A stretch of 64,000 nucleotides of DNA from Robertmurraya siralis (GTDB lineage: Bacteria > Bacillota > Bacilli > Bacillales > Cytobacillaceae), in assembly GCF_005502275.1 (NCBI RefSeq), contig NZ_SWLZ01000006.1, positions 124,001 to 188,000 on the forward strand, in the 5' to 3' direction. Below are positions 36,944 through 45,780 of this stretch, one piece after another; position 1 is the stretch's first letter, and every line of letters begins with the position of its first letter. Made by a program: the position numbers and the translations under genes. The notes below the pieces were generated by a model. It worked only from the letters and a program-made list of their open reading frames with translations. It had not been told where the DNA came from and ran no database searches.

Positions 36944-37414
36944 TTGAAAAAAGTAATTATTTTTCTTGCCATTATTGTTGTTCTATTCGCTGGTGTAGCC
37001 CTATTAACGAAAATGCAAAATGAGGAAAAAGTGTCCGAGGATAATAAATATCAAAAGGATTCTTTACATCCGGAAACGATCGCACAGTTGGATGATCCAA
37101 ACTATCAAAACCTTATCCTACCTGAAGAGTTAAAAGAAAAATTGGATAATAAAGAAGACGTCACGGTTTATTTTTATAGTCCCACATGCTCACATTGTCA
37201 ACGGACAACCCCAGTCGTTGCACCTCTCGCAGAGGAGATGGGAATTGATTTAGTGCAGTATAACCTATTAGAATTTGAAAACGGCTGGGATCAATACGGC
37301 ATTTCAGAAACTCCAACTATTGTTCAATATCGAAATGGGGAAGAGACAGAACGTATTGTCGGTTATAAGGAAAAAGAAATTTTCGAAGAATGGTTTAATC
37401 AAAACAGTAAATAG
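36944..37414 (+). CDS. membrane-anchored thioredoxin-like protein
   Basis: This 156-residue protein has an N-terminal membrane anchor (residues 3-21) and an external thioredoxin domain with the active site SPTCSHC (Cys82/Cys85) and the cis-Pro loop SETPTIVQY. It starts at TTG directly after the bdbC stop, with GGAGG inside the bdbC end, so the two are coupled. It is smaller and simpler than BdbD, closer to BdbA or ResA-like proteins. It probably makes or breaks disulfides outside the membrane with BdbC. Confidence 0.88.
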   Translation: MKKVIIFLAIIVVLFAGVALLTKMQNEEKVSEDNKYQKDSLHPETIAQLDDPNYQNLILPEELKEKLDNKEDVTVYFYSPTCSHCQRTTPVVAPLAEEMGIDLVQYNLLEFENGWDQYGISETPTIVQYRNGEETERIVGYKEKEIFEEWFNQNSK

Positions 37415-37460
37415 CGAACTGAAGCCTTAGGTCCCATCAAAAATGATATCGACTTTAGCA

Positions 37461-37500
37461 AAAAAACGAAAACGAATCTTAGATCGTTTTCGTTTTTTCA
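37461..37500 (+). terminator. terminator after the thioredoxin-like gene
   Basis: AAAAAACGAAAACGA pairs with TCGTTTTCGTTTTTT; it can also serve the convergent yhcU. Confidence 0.88.
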
Positions 37501-37510
37501 TGATAGCAGT

Positions 37511-37918
37511 TTATATTAATAATTCATTTGCAGCCTTCGTATAAACACTAAAGGAGCCATTATCGTTTTCCTTATCCAGATCAGCTTCGAAAAACTGCTC
37601 AAAGTCAAACGGAAAAAACAATCCGTACTCCTTCAAAATTGCGACATTCCTTTGAAACATGGATTTATGTTTTACTAAAAGCGTGGTCGATTCTAAAATG
37701 GATATAAGAGTTTGTAAGCTTGTAATGACTTGATAAGCTTCCTTTAATGTGCCAAAATACTCAAAATGCCTTGTTGAGGTATGTAATACCTTTAAATCTT
37801 CAAATTTTTCGATTTCTTTGTCAGAATAATAAAGAGGAAATACATCTTGATAAAAAGTTTTTACAAGTTCTTTAATCTTTTCTTCTTGGTCTGGTGTTGA
37901 CGCAAATACAACTTTCAC
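37511..37918 (-). CDS. yhcU: YhcU-like (DUF5365) protein
   Basis: This roughly 135-residue soluble protein begins (GTG) VKVVFASTPDQEEKIKELV and is acidic at its end. I place it with B. subtilis YhcU from its start motif, size and divergent partner, the yhcT pseudouridine synthase. The GTG at 37918 is preferred because AAAGGTGGG precedes it; an ATG 11 codons upstream has no such site. Function is unknown. Confidence 0.75.
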   Translation of the reverse strand: MKVVFASTPDQEEKIKELVKTFYQDVFPLYYSDKEIEKFEDLKVLHTSTRHFEYFGTLKEAYQVITSLQTLISILESTTLLVKHKSMFQRNVAILKEYGLFFPFDFEQFFEADLDKENDNGSFSVYTKAANELLI

Positions 37919-38103
37919 CTGTAACCCACCTTTAATGAAACATGTAATCAATTTTTTATATACGCTTAGGATAACATACGCAAGTAAGCTAAAAGCGTGG
38001 TAATTATCGCCAAAGTTTAAGGCAAACGCTAAATTGGCGGCTTTTTTACAGTGAAAATTCTTTTACTTATTGTCTTTAAGATTGCATACGAAAGGAGTTC
38101 AAC

Positions 38104-38982
38104 ATGATTGCATCTTCTAAAAAAGGGCAATGGTTTGAATTAATTGCTCCGATGGAATGGCAAGGAATTACAAGTGAGCAATTATTTTCAAAGGTCTGGC
38201 AAGCACCAAAAAAACTTACGCATTTGTTAAAAATGAATAAAGAAGTGATGATTAATGGTAAACCTGTCGTTTGGACAAATCCATTAAAAATGGGGGATCG
38301 TCTGCAAATTAAATTATTTTCAGATGTTGATTTTGGACTGATACCTCAATATATGAATGTAAATATTGTATATGAGGACGAGCACTTATTAATTGCCGAA
38401 AAACCTCCCGGTACCAATACTCATCCAAATGAGCCAGGGCAAACAAATACATTGGCAAACGGTATTGCCTATCATTTGCAAGCAAAAGGAGAGTTCCGTC
38501 AGGTTAAACATATCCATCGGTTAGACCGTGACACTTCAGGAGTGATTCTCTTTGCAAAACATGCTTTTATCGGGGCTCTTCTTGATAAAATGCTCGAAGA
38601 AAGGCAAATCAAACGATCCTACTCGGCACTTGTCTGTGGAAAAATATTAAACAAAAAAGGGACGATCGATGCTCCAATAGGGAGAGATCGACATCATCCA
38701 ACTAAGCGGAGAGTTTCTCCAAAAGGACAGAGAGCCGTTACCCATTATGAGGTTGTCAATGTTAAAAAAAATGCAACATTAATCAGGTGTAGCCTAGATA
38801 CTGGCCGTACTCATCAAATTCGAGTTCATCTCAGTCATATCGGCCATCCCATTGTCGGCGATAAACTATACGGAAACAGCCCTAAAGAAACGAGGCTTCA
38901 TTTGCACGCCGTTGAACTTAAATTTGTACACCCACTAACCTTCGAACAAATCCAAGTCACTTCACCAATAGATTGGGATTAA
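38104..38982 (+). CDS. yhcT: RluA-family pseudouridine synthase (YhcT-like)
   Basis: This 292-residue enzyme converts uridine to pseudouridine in rRNA or tRNA. An S4-like N-terminal region (LTHLLKMNKEVMINGKPV) precedes the catalytic domain with its signature HRLDRDTSGVILFAK, where the catalytic Asp lies. The C-terminal DTGRTHQIRVHLSHIGHP is also typical. The RBS is AAAGGAG. It is divergent from yhcU, as in B. subtilis. The target base cannot be told from sequence. Confidence 0.92.
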   Translation: MIASSKKGQWFELIAPMEWQGITSEQLFSKVWQAPKKLTHLLKMNKEVMINGKPVVWTNPLKMGDRLQIKLFSDVDFGLIPQYMNVNIVYEDEHLLIAEKPPGTNTHPNEPGQTNTLANGIAYHLQAKGEFRQVKHIHRLDRDTSGVILFAKHAFIGALLDKMLEERQIKRSYSALVCGKILNKKGTIDAPIGRDRHHPTKRRVSPKGQRAVTHYEVVNVKKNATLIRCSLDTGRTHQIRVHLSHIGHPIVGDKLYGNSPKETRLHLHAVELKFVHPLTFEQIQVTSPIDWD

Positions 38983-38999
38983 TTGACTATGCTCATCAA

Positions 39000-39030
39000 A
39001 AGGGCGTCCGTCACTGGACGCCCCATTTAT
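39000..39030 (+). terminator. terminator after yhcT
   Basis: GGGCGTCC and GGACGCCC pair around GTCACT and are followed by an AT-rich tail. Confidence 0.82.
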
Positions 39031-39125
39031 ATAAAACGGCTGCTTGCCGTAGTTTTGTGATGTTAATTATCTCTTCCCCTGAAAAATTCGTCCTAAACCA
39101 ACAGTTAATGCCCCTTTTTAGAAAA

Positions 39126-39166
39126 TAAAATAACCTTAGAGATAAGGGTCTCTAAGGTTATTTTTA
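39126..39166 (-). terminator. terminator after the diheme peroxidase gene
   Basis: AATAACCTTAGAGA and TCTCTAAGGTTATT pair around TAAGGG/CCCTTA with flanking A and T runs. Confidence 0.85.
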
Positions 39167-39172
39167 ATTTAT

Positions 39173-40240
39173 TTATTGAGGTAGTTCTGGTTTTTCTACC
39201 ATCGGAATATCGCCACTCATGCTCTCCAAGAAAGCAACCAAATAGCTGACTTCTTCTTGAGTTAAGTTTAATGGTTTCATCAGTTCACTCTTATTAGGGT
39301 GAGCACCGCCGCCCGTATTGTAGTAATTAACTACATCCTCTAGTGTCGCAAGGCTTCCATCATGCATATATGGTGCTGTATCCGCTATTCCACGTAGACC
39401 AGAAGTTCTGAACTTGCCTTTATCCGTCTCATTTCCAGTTACAGCAAACCTTCCATCGTCCCCTTCCATCCCGAGGTTATGATAGTTGTGGTCAGATAAA
39501 AGCGGGCCAGCATGGCATGAAATACAGCTTGCTTTTCCTACAAATAATTTCATTCCTTCTTTTGCTTCATCTGAAATAGCATCGTCATCACCAGCTAAAT
39601 ATTTGTCAAAGGCTGTGTCTTTGACAACAATTGTTCTTTCGAATGTAGCGATCGCCTTGGCGATGTTATCCGCTGTTATTTTGTCATTGAAGACTTTATT
39701 AAATTCATCAACATAGCCAGGAACTGCATTTAATTCTTCAATTAATTCATCAAGATTTTGGTTCATTTCACCTTCTGCTTGAATTGGACCTAACGCTTGC
39801 TCTTCCAAGCCGCCTGCCCGTCCATCCCAGAAGTTCTCTTTATAATAACCTGAATTGATAATGGTAGGGCTATTTCGATGTCCTTCGAAACCTTCAAATC
39901 CTATGAAAGTTGCAAGGCCATCGCCATAACCTGCGCCAGGAGCGTGACATGATGCACAGCTTAATTTATTATTCCCAGAAAGTCTTTCATCAAAGTATAA
40001 CATTTGTCCTAATGCAATTTTCTCTTCTGTCATTTCATTGTCTTCTGGGACAGGGATTTCACCAAGTGGTTCGAATTTTGCTTTAGCTGCTTCTAATTCT
40101 TCATCTACTTCTGTTGTTGCCGGTTCTTCTCCCCCAGTTGCATCATTGTCTGCTGGTCCATCAGCTTCGTTACTGCTATTACAAGCAGCCAACAACAACA
40201 AAGCGAGAAGAAGAGTTAAGAGTAGCTTCATTCTTTTCAT
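39173..40240 (-). CDS. diheme cytochrome c peroxidase lipoprotein
   Basis: This 355-residue protein has a lipoprotein signal ending LLAAC (Cys20) and an acidic linker, then a CCP/MauG-type domain. Two heme c sites, CASCH (95-99) and CISCH (239-243), are present. FERTIVVKDTAFDKYLAGD and GLRGIADTAPYMHDGSLAT are family motifs. It should reduce hydrogen peroxide outside the membrane using cytochrome electrons. The ATG at 40240 follows GGGGGTA. A perfect Fnr-type box lies 125 bp upstream. Such enzymes are commoner in Proteobacteria. Confidence 0.92.
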   Translation of the reverse strand: MKRMKLLLTLLLALLLLAACNSSNEADGPADNDATGGEEPATTEVDEELEAAKAKFEPLGEIPVPEDNEMTEEKIALGQMLYFDERLSGNNKLSCASCHAPGAGYGDGLATFIGFEGFEGHRNSPTIINSGYYKENFWDGRAGGLEEQALGPIQAEGEMNQNLDELIEELNAVPGYVDEFNKVFNDKITADNIAKAIATFERTIVVKDTAFDKYLAGDDDAISDEAKEGMKLFVGKASCISCHAGPLLSDHNYHNLGMEGDDGRFAVTGNETDKGKFRTSGLRGIADTAPYMHDGSLATLEDVVNYYNTGGGAHPNKSELMKPLNLTQEEVSYLVAFLESMSGDIPMVEKPELPQ

Positions 40241-40364
40241 TGTAAATACCCCCAAAAAATTTTATTGGCTGAAACTATATTGTCGCGACTTCCATTAATT
40301 CCATCCAATTACATTTATTATATAATTAGATTAATTATCATTTTCGACTTATTTTTGAATAAAA

Positions 40365-40380
40365 TGTGAAATATATCACA
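40365..40380. promoter_or_regulatory. perfect Fnr-type box (TGTGA-N6-TCACA)
   Basis: TGTGA (40365-40369), AATATA, TCACA (40376-40380) matches the Fnr/Crp-family consensus at every fixed base. It lies 125 bp before the peroxidase start (minus) and 223 bp before the ykaA start (plus). A GATAAT-like -10 lies on the minus strand at 40334-40339. Diheme peroxidases are often under Fnr-type oxygen control. The rest of the 40241-40603 gap is AT-rich without a gene. Confidence 0.65.
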
Positions 40381-40603
40381 AATTAATATAAACACGTTAT
40401 TACTGTTGTTTAACTATAAAAACAATGGCAACTGAATTCTTTCGACAAAATGAATCGTTTTTCGAGTTTATCTATTCCCAATTCGAGATTTTTCATATAA
40501 AATTAATTCGTTTGGCACTATATGTTTAATTACAACAATTTCGTGGTGGGTTCTTTATTTTTTCAATATAAGCTCATTTCATATTTTTGGAGGTAATAGC
40601 TAC

Positions 40604-41221
40604 ATGGTATTTAAAAAACAGGATCAGTTTGCAATCTTGTTAAAAAATATTTCAACCAACTTAAAAGAAGGTGCTTATTTTTTTGCAGATTACAAATTAA
40701 ACAATGTCAGTGATCTAAAAGTCTTTTTTGAAGAAATTAAGGCTTTGGAAACAAAAGGAGATTCATTTGTACATGAAACCATACAAGAACTAAACAAAGT
40801 ATTTATTACACCAATTGAACGGGAGGATATTCTCCAATTGGCAATGAGTATGGATGATGTTCTAGATGGAATTGAGGCATGTTCCGCTTTATTTGAAATG
40901 TACTCTATCACTCAAGCTGATGAATATATGGTTAAATTTGTTAATGCCATTCGTGCTTGTTCAGACGAAATTGATGAATCCATTGATCTGTTAACAAACA
41001 AAAAGCTCCCTCTAATTCGGGAGCATGCAATAAAAATAAAAGACTACGAATCCAAATGTGATGGTATTCTGCGCCAATCCATAAAGCACCTTTTTTCTGT
41101 TGAAAAGGACCCAATTCGCATTATTCAATATAAAGAAATTTATGAAACGTTAGAGGAAATTGCTGATCATTGTCAAGGGGTTGCGAACACCTTGGAAACA
41201 ATCATTATGAAAAATGCATAA
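40604..41221 (+). CDS. DUF47/PhoU-like accessory protein of the Pit transporter
   Basis: This 205-residue helical protein belongs to the DUF47 (TIGR00153/YkaA) family, cytosolic PhoU-like proteins encoded with Pit permeases and thought to modulate phosphate transport. Features include FEEIKALETKGDSFVHETIQ, then PIEREDILQLAMSMDDVLDG. The RBS is GGAGG, and pit follows after 12 bp. Confidence 0.92.
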   Translation: MVFKKQDQFAILLKNISTNLKEGAYFFADYKLNNVSDLKVFFEEIKALETKGDSFVHETIQELNKVFITPIEREDILQLAMSMDDVLDGIEACSALFEMYSITQADEYMVKFVNAIRACSDEIDESIDLLTNKKLPLIREHAIKIKDYESKCDGILRQSIKHLFSVEKDPIRIIQYKEIYETLEEIADHCQGVANTLETIIMKNA

Positions 41222-41233
41222 GGAGCCCACAAG

Positions 41234-42232
41234 ATGGATGTCATTTTTATTCTTACTGTATTAATTGTTATTGGGGCACTGGCATTTGATTTCATCAATG
41301 GATTTCATGATACAGCAAATGCGATCGCTACTTCTGTATCGACGAAAGCATTGAAACCAAGGCATGCAATTATTTTAGCAGCTGTGATGAATTTTATTGG
41401 AGCGATGTCATTTACAGGTGTTGCCAAAACAATTACGAAAGATATCGTAAACCCTTTTACATTAGAAAACGGTTCAGTTGTCATTTTATCCGCTCTCATC
41501 GCAGCTATTGCATGGAATCTGATTACTTGGTATTACGGAATTCCCTCAAGCTCGTCCCATGCGATAATTGGTTCTATAGCCGGGGCAGCTATTGCAGCAG
41601 CAGGGTTCCATTCCTTAAATTACAGCGGATTTCTAAAAATTATTCAAGCGCTAATTTTGTCGCCAATTATTGCTTTTGCCTTAGGATTTATCATATACAG
41701 TATCTTCAAAATCGTATTTAAAAACTATAATCTTACAAAAACAAATCGAAATTTCCGTTTGTTTCAAATTGCTACAGCTTCCATTCAAGCATTTACGCAT
41801 GGAACAAACGATGCGCAAAAGGCAATGGGGATAATCACAATGGCACTTATCGCCAATAACTATGTGGCAACTGACGAAATCCCCTTCTGGGTCCAGTTCT
41901 CTTGTGCCCTCGCAATGGGGCTGGGCACTTCAGTAGGTGGTTGGAAGATCATTAAAACGGTTGGTGGTAAAATTATGAAAATTCGCCCCGTGAATGGCGT
42001 TGCTGCCGATCTCACAGGAGCCTTGATTATCTTTGGAGCGACATATATTCATTTGCCAGTTAGTACAACCCATGTTATTTCTTCCTCTATCCTTGGTGTA
42101 GGTGCATCGCATCGGGTTAAAGGAGTCAAATGGGGCACAGCGCAAAGGATGCTTATTACGTGGGTCATCACCCTACCAATATCGGCTGCCCTTGCAGCAC
42201 TCTGTTATTTGTTCATCAGTTTAATTTTTTAA
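41234..42232 (+). CDS. pit: inorganic phosphate transporter, PiT family
   Basis: This 332-residue PiT permease has two PHO4 repeats: FDFINGFHDTANAIATSVST near the N-terminus and TASIQAFTHGTNDAQKAMG in the second half. GLGTSVGGWKIIKTVG is also typical. About ten membrane spans are visible. It imports metal-phosphate complexes with protons. It is cotranscribed with the DUF47 gene and ends at a clear terminator. Confidence 0.94.
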   Translation: MDVIFILTVLIVIGALAFDFINGFHDTANAIATSVSTKALKPRHAIILAAVMNFIGAMSFTGVAKTITKDIVNPFTLENGSVVILSALIAAIAWNLITWYYGIPSSSSHAIIGSIAGAAIAAAGFHSLNYSGFLKIIQALILSPIIAFALGFIIYSIFKIVFKNYNLTKTNRNFRLFQIATASIQAFTHGTNDAQKAMGIITMALIANNYVATDEIPFWVQFSCALAMGLGTSVGGWKIIKTVGGKIMKIRPVNGVAADLTGALIIFGATYIHLPVSTTHVISSSILGVGASHRVKGVKWGTAQRMLITWVITLPISAALAALCYLFISLIF

Positions 42233-42238
42233 ATTTTT

Positions 42239-42262
42239 TTGGCCGAGTTTTAACTCGGTCAT
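42239..42262 (+). terminator. terminator after pit
   Basis: GGCCGAGTT and AACTCGGTC pair around TT, flanked by T-rich sequence. Confidence 0.75.
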
Positions 42263-42466
42263 TTTCTGTTTTTATGCTTCAATTTTATTTCTTTGCTTCT
42301 TCCGTTTACCTAGGGAATGGACTTTTTGCAAAAGTACTCTACTGTGCCCTCCATCACTTGGAAAGAGCATAACAAAAAATATGAATTTTTTGGCAATAAA
42401 CGCTACTAAACGCACAATTAAACGTAATTTATTTCGAACATTTATGAAATAATATTAAAATCAACC

Positions 42467-42495
42467 TTGAATTCTATTCTTAAAACGAATATTAT
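42467..42495 (+). promoter_or_regulatory. sigma-A-type promoter of the purine permease gene
   Basis: TTGAAT (42467-42472), a 17-bp spacer, and TATTAT (42490-42495) give a good promoter 42 bp before the start codon. Two imperfect PurBox-like sites (around 42430-42442 and 42513-42525, two mismatches each) flank it. No purine riboswitch fold is visible. No gene lies in 42263-42466. Confidence 0.55.
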
Positions 42496-42536
42496 AGAGA
42501 ATGTGTTTTTATAATGTTCGTCATTTGGAGGTCAAT

Positions 42537-43838
42537 ATGTTTAAATTAAAAGAACATCAAACAAATGTGAAAACAGAACTTTTAGCAGGCGTGACAACAT
42601 TTTTGACAATGGTATATATCGTAGTTGTTAACCCAATTATCTTAGCAGATGCAGGAGTGCCATTCGATCAAGTGTTTACAGCAACGATTATTTCTGCAGT
42701 CGTAGGCACCTTGTGGATTGGATTATTTGCCAACTATCCAATCGCTATTGCTCCTGGTATGGGCTTGAATGCGTATTTTGCCTATTCTGTCGTTGGCAGC
42801 CATGGAAATATTGACTATATTACAGCTTTTGCTGCTGTTTTTATCGCAGGGATTATTTTTATCATTTTATCATTAACTCCTTTAAGAAATATGCTTATAG
42901 AGGCAATCCCTGAAAATCTGAAATTTGGAATTAGCGCAGGTATCGGACTATTTATTGCCTTTATCGGACTACGTCTTACAGGAATTATTACTGCCCATGA
43001 AACAAACCTGGTAGCTTTGGGCAATTTACGCGAGCCATCCGCCTATTTAACACTTATTGGACTGGCTGTCACATTAATTTTAATGTCTCTCCGCATTCAC
43101 GGAGCACTGTTTTTTGGGATGATTGTTACTGGAGTAATTGCATTTTTCATTGGAGAACTTTCATTCACACAAGGATTTATGGCTCTTCCAAGCTTACCGG
43201 AAGGATTGATTGTTTTAAATCCAATTGATGCACTCGGCGAAGTATTCTCTCACAGCCTTTATGCGGTTGTCTTTTCTTTTTTACTTGTGACAATTTTTGA
43301 TACTACCGGGACGATGGTCGGAGTCGCACAGCAAGCCGGGCTCATGAAAGGAAACAAATTGCCCCAAGCAAAAAAAGCATTGCTGGCAGATTCAATTGGT
43401 ACAACTGTTGGATCCATGTTTGGAACAAGTCCAACAACCGCATATATAGAATCCTCTGCCGGTGTCGCAGCTGGAGGCCGTACAGGCTTAACATCCGTAA
43501 CCGTTGGGGTACTATTTATTTTAGCTGCATTCTTTGGACCACTCGTAAGCGCAGTTTCTGGATTATCAGCAATCACAGCACCAGCTTTAATCATTGTAGG
43601 TAGCTTAATGATGGGTTCCATCGCAAAAATTAAATGGAATGAGCTTGACGAAGCTTTTCCTGCATTTCTAACGATCTTAGCAATGCCTCTCACTTCCAGT
43701 ATCGCAACAGGAATCGCTTTAGGATTTATCTCTTATCCTCTATTAAAAATCGTCAAAGGGAAATGGCGTGAAGTTCATCCAGTTATTTACGTATTTGCTG
43801 TTCTGTTTTTCTATCAGTTAGCATTTTTGCCACATTAA
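42537..43838 (+). CDS. pbuG: AzgA-family hypoxanthine/guanine permease
   Basis: This 433-residue permease starts MFKLKEHQTNVKTELLAG and has PIAIAPGMGLNAYFAYSVV, FDTTGTMVGVAQQAG and FGTSPTTAYIESSAGVAAGGRTG (signature region about residues 288-312). These are AzgA/NCS2 motifs that match PbuG. About 12 spans are evident. It imports hypoxanthine and guanine by proton symport. The start is the ATG behind GGAGGTCAAT; a longer frame is rejected. The exact base preference is inferred from family. Confidence 0.9.
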   Translation: MFKLKEHQTNVKTELLAGVTTFLTMVYIVVVNPIILADAGVPFDQVFTATIISAVVGTLWIGLFANYPIAIAPGMGLNAYFAYSVVGSHGNIDYITAFAAVFIAGIIFIILSLTPLRNMLIEAIPENLKFGISAGIGLFIAFIGLRLTGIITAHETNLVALGNLREPSAYLTLIGLAVTLILMSLRIHGALFFGMIVTGVIAFFIGELSFTQGFMALPSLPEGLIVLNPIDALGEVFSHSLYAVVFSFLLVTIFDTTGTMVGVAQQAGLMKGNKLPQAKKALLADSIGTTVGSMFGTSPTTAYIESSAGVAAGGRTGLTSVTVGVLFILAAFFGPLVSAVSGLSAITAPALIIVGSLMMGSIAKIKWNELDEAFPAFLTILAMPLTSSIATGIALGFISYPLLKIVKGKWREVHPVIYVFAVLFFYQLAFLPH

Positions 43839-43901
43839 AAAAGTGAAGATATCATAATAAAAAAAGAAATGCTGATACTGGTTTTTCAGCTCGGTGAGGA
43901 A

Positions 43902-43931
43902 GGAACAAAAGGCACACTTTTGTTCCTCCTT
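43902..43931 (+). terminator. terminator after the purine permease gene
   Basis: GGAACAAAAG pairs with CTTTTGTTCC, followed by TCCTTTTT. Confidence 0.85.
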
Positions 43932-44032
43932 TTTAATTTCTTGCAAAACCATTTGCATACCTTTCCATTTTTCGATAATGTTAGCAATAAGACTAGTATC
44001 TATAAACCTTTTAAAATATGGAGGTAGGAGAA

Positions 44033-44791
44033 ATGGGATTTTTGCAAATTTCCAAAGAAAATATCGAATTTGAGCATATATGCTGCGCATTAGGTGCAAA
44101 GCAATATGAACAGGCGGTAATAGAAAAAAAGAGATGGCTGACAGAACGGATGGACGAAGGATTAGTTTTTTATCGTTTAGATGAACGAGCCAAGGTATTT
44201 ATTGAATACATACCTGCTGAAAAAGCATGGGTTCCTATACACGCCCCTAATTATATGTACATTAATTGTTTATGGGTTTCAGGAAGATACAAAAATGGCG
44301 GCAATGCGAAGCAATTGCTAAACAAATGTAAAGAGGATGCTGTTAAGCGGGGAATGGACGGGATTGTACATATTGTTGGCAAGAAAAATTATCCTTTTTT
44401 AAGTGATAAGCGATTCTTTGAACATATGGGATTTAAAATAGTAGATGAAGCAGAGCCATATTTTCAATTAGCCGCATTAACATGGAATGACGATGCTGTA
44501 TTGCCTACTTTTAAAAAGCAAACATTAGCACCTTTAGAAAGTAAAGGAATCTCTATTTATTACACAGCCCAGTGCCCTTTTGCCGTTGGCACATTGGCAG
44601 AATTAAAGAAAATTGCAGAGAATAAAAATGTCCCTTTTCAAATAACGAGAATCTCAACTAGAGAAGAAGCGCAAAATTCGCCAATCATATGGACAACCTT
44701 TGCTCTATTTTATAATGGGGAATTTATTACACATGAGATGATGAGTGCAAACAAATTTGAGAAATTACTGATCAAATTATTGGAAATGTAG
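44033..44791 (+). CDS. yoaP: YoaP-like GNAT acetyltransferase with thioredoxin-like C-terminal domain
   Basis: This 252-residue protein has a GNAT-like N-terminal half (INCLWVSGRYKNGGNAKQLL, VGKKNYPFLSDKRFFEHMGF) and a C-terminal YoaP-type domain (about residues 175-250) with YYTAQCPFAVGT and TFALFYNGEFITHEMMS. The combination matches B. subtilis YoaP. The ATG at 44033 follows GGAGGTAGGAG. The substrate is unknown. A perfect inverted-repeat terminator follows. Confidence 0.85.
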   Translation: MGFLQISKENIEFEHICCALGAKQYEQAVIEKKRWLTERMDEGLVFYRLDERAKVFIEYIPAEKAWVPIHAPNYMYINCLWVSGRYKNGGNAKQLLNKCKEDAVKRGMDGIVHIVGKKNYPFLSDKRFFEHMGFKIVDEAEPYFQLAALTWNDDAVLPTFKKQTLAPLESKGISIYYTAQCPFAVGTLAELKKIAENKNVPFQITRISTREEAQNSPIIWTTFALFYNGEFITHEMMSANKFEKLLIKLLEM

Positions 44792-44829
44792 AACGAGTCT
44801 GAACAAAAATACGTTCAGACTCGTTCTAA
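44791..44829. terminator. bidirectional terminator between yoaP and the aldo/keto reductase gene
   Basis: AGAACGAGTCTGAAC and GTTCAGACTCGTTCT pair perfectly around AAAAATAC. Confidence 0.88.
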
Positions 44830-44841
44830 AAAGATTTCTTT

Positions 44842-45753
44842 TTAGGCTACATCTTTTCCTGTTGAAGCAATCCAAATTTTAAACCATTGCTGACGTGTCA
44901 AAGCTATTTGCAACGATTCTGCAGCCGCCTTAATCCGCTCCATTTTTCCAGAACCAATTATCGGCATAATCTTTGCTGGATGAAGCAGGAGCCATGCAAG
45001 CATGATTTTATCAATTTCCGCAATACCGAGTTCTTCTCCAACCTCTTGCAAAGCTTTCTTTATTCGGACTGGTTTTTCATCTTCACCTGAAAAGATTGCT
45101 CCTCCTGCAAGAGGTGACCACGCCATTGGAGCTACACGTTTTTGCAAGCATTGGTCAATTGTTCCATCTTGAAACGGTTGCAACTGGCTTACCGATATTT
45201 CTATTTGATTTGTGACAAGCGGAAACGGGAGATAGCTATTTAGCATTTCAAATTGTGAAGGTGTAAAATTAGACACACCGAAATGTTTCACTTTTCCTGC
45301 CTCATTTAATCGCGTAAATGCCTCTGCTACTTCACCAGGATCAATAAATGGATCGGGACGATGAATAAGCAGCACATCAAGATAATCCGCTTCAAGATTT
45401 CTCAAAGAGTTTTCAACACTCATCATGATATGTTCTTTGCTCGTATCATAATGCTTAATCTTATGCTCTGGTCGCGCTTTTGATACAAGTTTAATGCCGC
45501 ATTTCGTAACAAGCTCGATTTTTTCCCTGATGGAAGGCTTCAGCGCCAAAGCTTTACCAAATAAAGCCTCATTTTGGTAGCCACCATAAATATCCGCATG
45601 ATCAAACGTTGTAATTCCTAATTCAAGACATTTCTCAATTAATGAAAGAAGCCCCTCATCTGAAAGCGGCCATTCATTAAGACGCCAAAGTCCTTGAATG
45701 ATTCTCGAAAAAGATAAATCTTGATTTATTTGAACTCTTTCCACTTTTGTCAC
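44842..45753 (-). CDS. aldo/keto reductase (YdhF type)
   Basis: This roughly 303-residue NADPH-dependent oxidoreductase has the AKR motifs FDHADIYGGYQNEALFG (catalytic Asp and Tyr), LLIHRPDPFIDP, GVSNFTPSQFE and PIIGSGK. These place it with YdhF-type reductases. Two nearby GTG codons could start it; the second (45744) has AAGGTGA at better spacing, and the first is listed. It follows proC by 27 bp. The substrate is unknown. Confidence 0.88.
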   Translation of the reverse strand: MTKVERVQINQDLSFSRIIQGLWRLNEWPLSDEGLLSLIEKCLELGITTFDHADIYGGYQNEALFGKALALKPSIREKIELVTKCGIKLVSKARPEHKIKHYDTSKEHIMMSVENSLRNLEADYLDVLLIHRPDPFIDPGEVAEAFTRLNEAGKVKHFGVSNFTPSQFEMLNSYLPFPLVTNQIEISVSQLQPFQDGTIDQCLQKRVAPMAWSPLAGGAIFSGEDEKPVRIKKALQEVGEELGIAEIDKIMLAWLLLHPAKIMPIIGSGKMERIKAAAESLQIALTRQQWFKIWIASTGKDVA

Positions 45754-45780
45754 CTTTTCTTATATAATTTCTCCGGAGCA

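Noticed and set aside
42380-42536. purine riboswitch before the purine permease gene
   Set aside because: The conserved three-way-junction motifs are absent; only a promoter and weak PurBox-like sites are visible.
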